Source: DAIMZI01 sp036734025
GTDB taxonomy: Bacteria > Pseudomonadota > Alphaproteobacteria > Rhizobiales > Rhodomicrobiaceae
Assembly (NCBI GenBank): GCA_036734025.1
Contig: DAIMZI010000027.1
Location: forward strand, 1 to 23,377
Direction of reading: 5' to 3'
DNA length: 23,377 nt
The first letter of the stretch is position 1; the number at the start of each line of letters is the position of its first letter. This document shows, one piece after another, positions 1 through 6,185 of this stretch. The position numbers and the translations under genes are program-made. The notes under the pieces were generated by a model. That model searched no databases. It was not told the origin of the DNA and saw only the letters and a program-made list of their open reading frames with translations.

Positions 1-1
1 G

Positions 2-505
2 GCGACGGGCCGCGAAATCCGCAGCTTCACCGGGCATGCGAACTTGGTCACCTCGGTCGCGTTCGCGCCGGACGGGCGCACCGCCCTGTCGGGCAGCGAT
101 GACATCACCCTCAAGCTGTGGGATGTGGCGACGGGGAGCGAAATCCGCAGCTTCACCAGGCATGCGAACGTGGTCCGCTCGGTCGCGTTCGCGCCGGACG
201 GGCGCACCGCCCTCTCGGGAAGCTGGGATAAAACCCTCAAGCTGTGGGATGTGGCCACGGGGAGCGAAATCCGCAGCTTCACCGGGCATGCGGAGCGGGT
301 CCACTCGGTCGCGTTCGCGCCGGACGGGCGCACCGCCCTGTCTGCTAGCTCCGACAAAACCCTCAAGCTGTGGGACGTGGCCACGGGCCGCGAAATCCGC
401 AGCTTCACCGGGCATACGTTAGGGGTCACCTCGGTCGCGTTCGCGCCCGACGGGCGCACCGCCCTGTCGGGAAGCGGCGACAAAACCCTCAAGCTGTGGG
501 ATGTC
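2..505 (+). repeat. Tandem 126-bp direct repeats encoding WD40 blades
   Basis: Four in-frame copies start at 2, 128, 254 and 380, each exactly 126 bp (42 codons). Long stretches are identical at DNA level, for example the block encoding VAFAPDGRTALS, including synonymous positions. This indicates recent duplication or gene conversion rather than ancient divergence. The array probably continues to the left of the window. Confidence 0.92.
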
Positions 506-514
506 AGCGGCTGA
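2..514 (+). CDS. WD40 repeat protein, C-terminal part (5' end outside window)
   Basis: The reading frame is open from the left edge to a TGA at 512-514, so this is the C-terminal 170 residues of a longer protein. It holds four consecutive 42-residue WD40 units, each with the pattern GHxxxVxSVAFAPDGRTALS, a variable turn, then DKTLKLWDVATG. The protein stops right after the last LWDV strand, as expected for the last blade of a beta-propeller. WD40 propellers are protein-interaction scaffolds; in bacteria they are often the sensor end of large kinases, proteases or STAND NTPases. The effector domain, if any, lies upstream and cannot be seen. The units differ mainly at exposed positions (after GHA and before DKTLK), which points to recent internal duplication. 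The fold assignment is secure; the biological role is unknown. An internal TTG at 44 is not a credible start. Confidence 0.9.
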   Translation, partial: ATGREIRSFTGHANLVTSVAFAPDGRTALSGSDDITLKLWDVATGSEIRSFTRHANVVRSVAFAPDGRTALSGSWDKTLKLWDVATGSEIRSFTGHAERVHSVAFAPDGRTALSASSDKTLKLWDVATGREIRSFTGHTLGVTSVAFAPDGRTALSGSGDKTLKLWDVSG

Positions 515-777
515 GCCCGCCCGCTCGCCGCCCCCATACCGCCCGCCGCAATCATGACCGCGCCGCGCGGGTGGCACCTTTTGTGAAGGATGCGCGATAA
601 TTGTTAAGTTGAGTATTTTCAAAGACGACAGTTGGAGCGATTTGATCTTGACAGGCGGCTTAAGCCTTCAAAAAGACGTGCCGCAAGAAATTTACTTTCA
701 GCGTCGGCACCGTCATGGAGAGCCAGCCATGGCTTCAAGCAAAAGGGCGTCAGCGCTCATCAGATCCACCGCTTCGT

Positions 778-1749
778 TCACCCATCGGCGTTGCTATTCG
801 TGGCGAGATGGCGTCTGCCCCCGGCGGGTGCGGTACAGTCATCGTCGAGGGTAAGGTTCTTGTCTTGCAGGTCTTGGGCGCATCGCTGAATATGGTCGCG
901 CAGCCAGGCATGGCATGGATCACGCTCCCGGCTCCTGTGCCATAACAGATGGTGCCGCAAGGGCGGCAGCCCGAGATCGGTATCGACCCGCCGCATGCGC
1001 AGGTGGCGGACGCCGAGCGCGGCCACGCTCTGTGGCACCAGCGCAAGACCATTCGATGAAATTGCCGTGTGAAACGCGATCAGGGGCGAGGCGACGCTCT
1101 CCAATCGTCCGGCGAGCGGATGATCGTCCGTGGCGCCAACCCGTGAGACATGGCTGATGTCCGCGAACACGGCCAGCGCTTTAGCGCCGGTGAACGCGGC
1201 TGCGTCATCGCCACATGAGTTGGGCGCCAGCAGCAGCAGTTGATCGGCGAAGATTTCTTGCGCCGAGATGTCGCTGGCGTTTGTGTCTTCCGCGCCCTCG
1301 ACGATGGCAAGATCGAGCCGAGCGGCCCTGAGCGCATCGGTGACGCTGAACTCGTCGCGCCGCTCGATGGTAATGCCCGGCGCCAGTTCAGCAAGCTCGG
1401 CGCGCATCGCCGGAAGCAGCGTCAGCTCGAAATATGCCCGGCATGACAGCGCGAAACGGCGCTGCTGCTCATGCGGATCAAAGCCGCCGTCGCGGCGCAA
1501 CAGCCCTTCCAGCCCGGCGACGATGATATGCACGGTCGGCGCGAGTTGCGTGGCGCGGCTGGTCGGCACCAGGCGCTGGCCGGCGCGCACGAAGAGCGGA
1601 TCATCGAAGACCTCGCGCAGACGCGCCAGCGCATGGCTGATGGCCGACGGGCTGCGCCCAAGTCGCTCGGCGGCCTTTGTGACGCTGGCTTCGAGCAGCA
1701 ACGCATCGAGGACCACAATGAGGTTGGTGTCGAGTTCGCGCAGGTGCAT
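778..1749 (-). CDS. LysR-family transcriptional regulator
   Basis: A 323-residue protein with the LysR layout. An N-terminal winged helix-turn-helix covers about residues 1-65: LDTNLIVVLDALLLEASVT, then AAERLGRSPSAISHALARLR, with the typical DPLFVRAG after it. The effector-binding domain follows from about residue 90 to 295. The ATG at 1749 gives the canonical LysR N-terminus. The gene is on the same strand as, and 186 bp downstream of, the YejA-like binding protein, so it may be its local regulator, but that is inference. The last 30 or so residues, after the usual family end, are polar and unconserved-looking. The effector is unknown. Confidence 0.93.
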   Translation of the reverse strand: MHLRELDTNLIVVLDALLLEASVTKAAERLGRSPSAISHALARLREVFDDPLFVRAGQRLVPTSRATQLAPTVHIIVAGLEGLLRRDGGFDPHEQQRRFALSCRAYFELTLLPAMRAELAELAPGITIERRDEFSVTDALRAARLDLAIVEGAEDTNASDISAQEIFADQLLLLAPNSCGDDAAAFTGAKALAVFADISHVSRVGATDDHPLAGRLESVASPLIAFHTAISSNGLALVPQSVAALGVRHLRMRRVDTDLGLPPLRHHLLWHRSRERDPCHAWLRDHIQRCAQDLQDKNLTLDDDCTAPAGGRRHLATNSNADG

Positions 1750-1935
1750 CAGCGCAAGAGCATTTCTGTGCCGCCCGGGAGCGCATTTCCCATCGCATGA
1801 TGCGGCGCGGGCGCCGACCTGCTGAGCGACATTTCAGCGAAAGGCAAGCGGCTGCCCGCTGCGGCCTCAAGCCTGTTCATTGGCGCGTGCATGGGGTGAT
1901 CCTTCCCTGCCGATGTCATGGGTCATTGCCCGCCA

Positions 1936-3837
1936 TCATTGAATACCGGCGCGGCTTTGCGGCGCGGCCGCTTTCGACCACCACAGATCGACAAAGCTCG
2001 GCGCATGGCTCGGCACGCTTTCAGGGCGGCCGAAGCGGTCCCAGTAAGCGAGCCAGATATCGCTGCGGCGCCACAGGCCGATGGCATAATGACGCCAGCG
2101 CAATACGCGGTCGAACGTCCGGGTCGCGGTTATCAGCTGGTCCAGATCCTGCGCGCCGACCATCGCGCCGAGTGCGGCGTCAAGCACGCGGTCCTTGGCG
2201 CCCGCCAGCGCATAAGTGCCCTTCTGATCGGCCAGCGCGCTGCCCCACAGCAGGCTTTCGGCATTGCCTGGGATGGTGTGAGGCGACCATTTGAGGATGG
2301 TCATGTCATAGTCATGATCGAGCGTTCGCCTGACGCCGGTAGCGGTCTCCAACAGAGGAAAATTGAGCGTGATGCCGAGCTGTTCGAGGTTTTGTGCAAA
2401 CGGCCCGATGATGCGTATGAAGCTGGGATCATAGTTCAGCAACTGGATGCGCAAGGGTTCGCCGCTTTCCTGTGAAACGCGCCTGCCGTCCTTGATCGTG
2501 AAGCCCGCCTCACGCAACAAGCTGTCTGCCGCAGATAGGGCGTCACGGCGTGAGGCGATATCGCTGCGCAAGCCCGGATCGGGCGTTTCGAACAGGCGCG
2601 GCGGCAATTCGCCGGCGAACGGCGCAAGCAAGTTGCGTTCTTCAGGTGAAGCCGGCCCGCGCGCGGCGAAGTCCGTCGTTCCAAAGAAGCTGGCGGCCGG
2701 CTGTAGCAGGCCATGCATCAATTTTTCATTGGTCCAGTCAAAGTCATAAGCCAGGCTTATCGCCTGACGCACCCGCAAGTTGTCGAATGGCGCGCGGCGC
2801 AGATTGAAGACGAGGGTGACGATTTCGCCGGCGGTCCTCGTCGGTATCACCTCCCGCCTGATGTCACCGGCGCGCAGTGCCGGGCCTTCATAGCCACTCG
2901 CCCAGTTCGCCGCGGTAGCTTCGATGCGCAGATGGAAATCGCCGCCGCGAAAGGCTTCGAGCGCAATCCGGTCATCGCGGTAATAGGCCACGGTGATGCG
3001 CTCGAAGTTGAAGCGTCCGCGATTGACGGGCAGATCCGCGCCCCAGTAACCGGGATCGCGCTCCAGCGTGACGGTCTGCCCCGGATCCACCTTGCCGACA
3101 TGATAGGGACCAGAGCCGAGCGGTGGCGTCATGCCGTGATCCGACAGATCCTGCTTCGCCCAGAAATGCTGCGGCTGAATGGGCAACGCGCCGATGATGC
3201 GCACCATATCGCGTTTTTCCCCGCTAAGCGTCGCAAACATGATCTCGCGCGGCGAGATCACATTCACGCGGTAATGCCGCAGCGCCTGGCGATAGAATGG
3301 CGACCCCTGCTCAAGCAATGTCGTGAAAGTGAAGGCCACATCGGCGGCGGTGACGGGCGTGCCGTCGCGCCACCGCGCCTGCGAGCGCAGCTTGAAATTC
3401 ACACTCAGGCGATCCTCGCTGAGCGACACGGTTTCAGCGAGCAGGCCATAATAGGCGGCTGGCTCGTCCCCGCTGCGCACAAGAAGCGTGTCGAAGACCA
3501 ATTCACGGACGGTGGTGGGCACCTGCCCGGGATACAATAGCGGATTGAGCGAATCGAAGGTTCCCGTTGCGCCGAGCCTGATCTCGCCTTCCTTGGGCGC
3601 GCGGGGATTGGCATATTCGAAATGCTGGAATTGCGGGCCATATTTGAGCTCGTGCACGGGCGAATAGCCGTGCATCGGCTCCGCGGCGCCGGCCGCAGCG
3701 GACGCACAGACGACGCCAATGGCCGCCGCCATCAGCAAATCCCGGATCAAAGCCTGCGGGCGACGAGCCCGGCGCGAGCCTTTTTCGACAGAGATGCCAG
3801 CGAAGTTCGTTTCGCCGCTCAGCATTTTTCGGCGCAT
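1936..3837 (-). CDS. Periplasmic oligopeptide-binding protein (SBP family 5, YejA-like)
   Basis: A 633-residue extracellular solute-binding protein family 5 member, close in layout to YejA, the binding subunit of the YejABEF peptide importer. A long Arg-rich n-region and the hydrophobic stretch LLMAAAIGVVCASAAAGA (about residues 34-52) form a signal peptide. The mature protein starts near AEPMHGYS. Family hallmarks include the early FDSLNPLLYPG segment, RWRDGTPVTAADVAFTF, and the segment VRQAISLAYDFDWTNEKL. No permease or ATPase for this class is in the window, so it is an orphan binding protein here. It starts 33 bp after the unnamed 183-residue gene on the same strand, so the two are probably co-transcribed. 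An AAGGA element precedes the ATG by about 11 bases. Heme carriage by family-5 binding proteins (DppA, HbpA) is known, and the heme neighbourhood makes that a possible alternative role. Confidence 0.92.
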   Translation of the reverse strand: MRRKMLSGETNFAGISVEKGSRRARRPQALIRDLLMAAAIGVVCASAAAGAAEPMHGYSPVHELKYGPQFQHFEYANPRAPKEGEIRLGATGTFDSLNPLLYPGQVPTTVRELVFDTLLVRSGDEPAAYYGLLAETVSLSEDRLSVNFKLRSQARWRDGTPVTAADVAFTFTTLLEQGSPFYRQALRHYRVNVISPREIMFATLSGEKRDMVRIIGALPIQPQHFWAKQDLSDHGMTPPLGSGPYHVGKVDPGQTVTLERDPGYWGADLPVNRGRFNFERITVAYYRDDRIALEAFRGGDFHLRIEATAANWASGYEGPALRAGDIRREVIPTRTAGEIVTLVFNLRRAPFDNLRVRQAISLAYDFDWTNEKLMHGLLQPAASFFGTTDFAARGPASPEERNLLAPFAGELPPRLFETPDPGLRSDIASRRDALSAADSLLREAGFTIKDGRRVSQESGEPLRIQLLNYDPSFIRIIGPFAQNLEQLGITLNFPLLETATGVRRTLDHDYDMTILKWSPHTIPGNAESLLWGSALADQKGTYALAGAKDRVLDAALGAMVGAQDLDQLITATRTFDRVLRWRHYAIGLWRRSDIWLAYWDRFGRPESVPSHAPSFVDLWWSKAAAPQSRAGIQ

Positions 3838-3870
3838 GAGATTGGTATTCCTTGCATCAAGTGGAGACGG

Positions 3871-4422
3871 CTATTGAACGTAGCCGCGCGCGGAGATTTG
3901 TGGCGTGGCGAGCGGATCGACGATGGGGCTCGGGCCGAGCATCATCTGGTTCTCGCTGAGGCGGGCCGCAAAGCGCGAAGCGCTCGTGATCACCTCGTCC
4001 AAGGGCTGCGCACCCAGAAGGGCAAAGGCGCAGGCTCTGATGGCGGGACAGTTGTGCTGCGCTGCAGCAATCATGGACACGGCCAGACACTCGTCATGGG
4101 TGAACCGATCGCATGCGGCGGGGTAGAGGGTTATGGGGCGGCGCGCATTGCCGCTGAGCGCTCGCACCCAGGCGGAAAGGTCACAGATGGCCGCGCGCGC
4201 CGATACCGGGCCGAGTTCATGCGCATAAAGGTTCCACGCATCTTCCCAGAAGGTCATCGCATTGTTCTGATAGCCAGCAAGCCAGCAGCGGAACCCCAGC
4301 CCGGCCAGACGCTCGGCGCCTTCCAGCCTGCGCACCTGCGAAGGCGCAGACTGCTCGCCGGGAGAGCCGTTCACGCCGCAAGCCCCATGACCGCCGTCGC
4401 GATTTTTCATGAACGAAGTCAC
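3871..4422 (-). CDS. Conserved-looking Cys-rich protein of unknown function
   Basis: About 183 residues from a GTG start at 4422; an ATG at 4410 (four codons on) is an alternative, and neither has a clear ribosome-binding site. I do not recognise a named family. The body begins at ERLAGLGFRCWLAGYQ and is rich in Trp and Cys: cysteines occur in FRCW, AICD, AACD, DEC and NCPA plus RAC, and there are several conserved-looking acidic and His residues. It has no signal peptide or membrane segment, so it is probably cytoplasmic. The spaced Cys/His/Asp pattern could bind metal or heme, but this is only suggested by composition. It sits between hmuS and the peptide-binding protein on the same strand, 33 bp upstream of the latter, so it likely belongs to an iron- or heme-responsive transcription unit. 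Confidence 0.72.
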   Translation of the reverse strand: MTSFMKNRDGGHGACGVNGSPGEQSAPSQVRRLEGAERLAGLGFRCWLAGYQNNAMTFWEDAWNLYAHELGPVSARAAICDLSAWVRALSGNARRPITLYPAACDRFTHDECLAVSMIAAAQHNCPAIRACAFALLGAQPLDEVITSASRFAARLSENQMMLGPSPIVDPLATPQISARGYVQ

Positions 4423-4855
4423 GACAGCGCCCAGAAATCTTCTAAAGCGCGGGCAGAGTTCGTGCGCACTCTCTCAACGCTCGTCAAACAGATCGGATGC
4501 ATATCCTCACCAATGGCTGGGGGTAAAAGCCCCGCATCGGGTTGCAACGTGCCCTCCGGAATACCAGAGTGCGTGGATAAGGTATTTTGACTTCATGTTT
4601 TCGTCAAGTGAAAAGAGGTGACTACAAATCCAGAGGCTGAAGATGAAAATATTTAGACTTTTTCTAATTCAATATTTAGCTCTATAATTTCGAATATTGC
4701 CCTGTCTTGTTTTATTTATTCTAATTTTAAGCTGATGAAGACCCCGCCTGTTGCCATGTATAATTCCGCAGGAACTGGCCTGGCAGATGCTCATGACGGC
4801 GGGCACGCAGCCGTGACGTCTGCTTCGCCCGACATGTCAGCTTCCGCACTGATGG
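4423..4855. other. Intergenic region with AT-rich core
   Basis: 433 bp without a convincing gene between hmuS and the 183-residue gene. The stretch 4620-4750 is strikingly AT-rich compared with both flanks and contains an inverted repeat (4652-4668). A possible minus-strand promoter follows: TTGACG (4602-4607), 17-bp spacer, TACCTT (4579-4584). If real, it would drive the 183-residue gene with a 5' leader of roughly 150 nt. I see no terminator with a clear T-tract for hmuS. Confidence 0.55.
4652..4668. promoter_or_regulatory. Irr-box-like inverted repeat
   Basis: The 17-bp site TTTAGACTTTTTCTAAT has perfect 5-bp arms TTAGA and TCTAA around a 5-nt spacer. It matches 12 of 15 defined positions of the iron control element recognised by Irr in alphaproteobacteria (TTTAGAAGNNTTCTAAA, as I recall it). 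It lies upstream of the 183-residue gene and peptide-binding protein and downstream of hmuS. Its AT-rich surroundings raise the chance of a random match. Confidence 0.4.
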
Positions 4856-5950
4856 TTATGAGAAATCGACCGGCTGAAGGGTGTTTGCGAGAAGCTCTCT
4901 GACCAGCATGCGCCAGTCTTCGCGCTCGGCCTTTCCCGGCTTGCGCTCGCCGAAGAACTGGGCGAAGCAAAAGCCCTGCGCATCGAACAACTCCACCGAC
5001 GTCACGATGCCGTCGCGCGTCGGTTTGCGCACAACCCAGGTCCGCGCGATCGCGTCTTCGCGCAGATGCAGGTTGAAGGTGGGATCGAGCACGTTGAACC
5101 AGGGCCCCATGGCTTTCAGCGCGCGCACCGGGCCGGTATGGATCTGGATACAGCCCGGATTGCCGACAAAGCACATGATCGGCACTTCGCGCTCGGCTGC
5201 CATGGTGAGCATGCGGCGCAAGGCGTCGTCTGATGCGGGCTCGGCGAATTCGCGCTCCGCCAGCCGCATAGCCTGCTCGCGGCCGACACCGAAATCACTC
5301 AGCATGCCGAAGAAATCGTGGGTGTCCTGAAGCGCGCGCCAGTGCTGGTGAAAATTGCCGGTGTCGATATCGGCGTCGGGCCGGTCGGGCCGGCGCGGCG
5401 GCAGAGGCGTCACGCTCAGGTCCGGCGATTGGTCCTCGGCCCGGAAGCGCGCGACGAGAGCCTCATGAGCCGCCTTGTCCGACTTGTCCGTGACGTAGAT
5501 CTTGTGAACGGCTGTGCCGTCGATATCGAAGAATTGCAGGCTGTGACGCAGCCCCGACGCCACCTCTTCGCTGACGGCAAAGGCAAAGTGCCAATGGCTG
5601 AGGAAAAGGCGCAGGTCTATGTCGTGGTTGAGCACCAGACCATGGCCGGGGCCGATCGAGATCTTGTCATAGACGCCGTGCTTTTCATGCACACAATGGT
5701 CGTTGCGCGTCAGCGCCATGACCTCGCCAACCGCCGTCACCGCGCGGAGAATGTCGCCCCAGTCCGCGTCAAGCCGCACCACACGATCGCCGCACCGGCT
5801 GGCGACCAGTTCGGCTTCGCTCACGCCCAGCGACGAAGCGATCTCTCGGGCGCGTACACCTGGGTTCTCGTACTGAAAACGGTCTGCTTCAGCGCGCAGC
5901 GCCGCACCAGACAGTCTTGCCCCCGCCAATTCGCTGGTTGCTCCATCCAT
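4856..5950 (-). CDS. hmuS: Hemin-degrading/heme-trafficking protein HmuS/HemS
   Basis: A 364-residue cytoplasmic protein with the duplicated HemS/ShuS/HmuS fold. The first half contains VMALTRNDHCVHEKHGVY and the second VPIMCFVGNPGCIQIHTGPV; these are the equivalent strands of the two repeats. The motif DTHDFFGML carries His211, which matches the proximal heme-ligand histidine of HemS. The family binds heme delivered by the inner-membrane importer and passes it on or degrades it to release iron. I chose the ATG at 5950 (MDGATSEL) because GGGAG lies 8 bases upstream; upstream ATGs at 5974 and 5971 would add eight residues. Usual family length is about 345-350, in agreement. The gene is divergent from the heme receptor, with a 235-bp shared control region. 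Confidence 0.93.
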   Translation of the reverse strand: MDGATSELAGARLSGAALRAEADRFQYENPGVRAREIASSLGVSEAELVASRCGDRVVRLDADWGDILRAVTAVGEVMALTRNDHCVHEKHGVYDKISIGPGHGLVLNHDIDLRLFLSHWHFAFAVSEEVASGLRHSLQFFDIDGTAVHKIYVTDKSDKAAHEALVARFRAEDQSPDLSVTPLPPRRPDRPDADIDTGNFHQHWRALQDTHDFFGMLSDFGVGREQAMRLAEREFAEPASDDALRRMLTMAAEREVPIMCFVGNPGCIQIHTGPVRALKAMGPWFNVLDPTFNLHLREDAIARTWVVRKPTRDGIVTSVELFDAQGFCFAQFFGERKPGKAEREDWRMLVRELLANTLQPVDFS

Positions 5951-6039
5951 GATCAGATCTCCCTGCCTCATCATACCACGGCATTCAGCAATCGGGCTGT
6001 AAACTATTCACGTGTTGCCGCCGGTACCCGCTGCTAGCT

Positions 6040-6056
6040 TGCATAAGCATTATGCA
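6040..6056. promoter_or_regulatory. Perfect palindrome in hmuS-receptor control region
   Basis: TGCATAA, spacer GCA, TTATGCA: 7-bp perfect arms. It lies 90 bp upstream of hmuS and 130 bp upstream of the receptor gene. The AT-containing dyad with TGCA ends resembles operators of the Fur/Mur superfamily. The regulator is not determined by the sequence. Confidence 0.5.
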
Positions 6057-6114
6057 CGAGAAAACAGACACTTAACCTGAAAGATGATCATCAATTGAAT
6101 TGCATCTCGTGCAT
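6052..6114. promoter_or_regulatory. 10-bp inverted repeat pair flanking the receptor promoter region
   Basis: ATGCACGAGA at 6052-6061 and its exact reverse complement TCTCGTGCAT at 6105-6114 are separated by 43 bp. The first copy overlaps the end of the 6040-6056 palindrome. TTGCAT words recur at 6100 and near 6126. The arrangement suggests repeated binding sites for one regulator, possibly looping or covering both divergent promoters. Confidence 0.45.
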
Positions 6115-6185
6115 GTTCGCTTTGCTTGCATGAGCGCGTATCGCGGGGCGCCGTTCCGGCACTGACGGCCCCCGGAGTATGAAGC

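Noticed and set aside
2..505. CRISPR-like or satellite repeat array
   Set aside because: The repeats are contiguous, in frame and encode WD40 blades; there are no unique spacers.
2713..3540. Long plus-strand ORF antisense to the YejA-like gene
   Set aside because: It is fully inside a well-supported gene on the other strand and has no start signal or domain.
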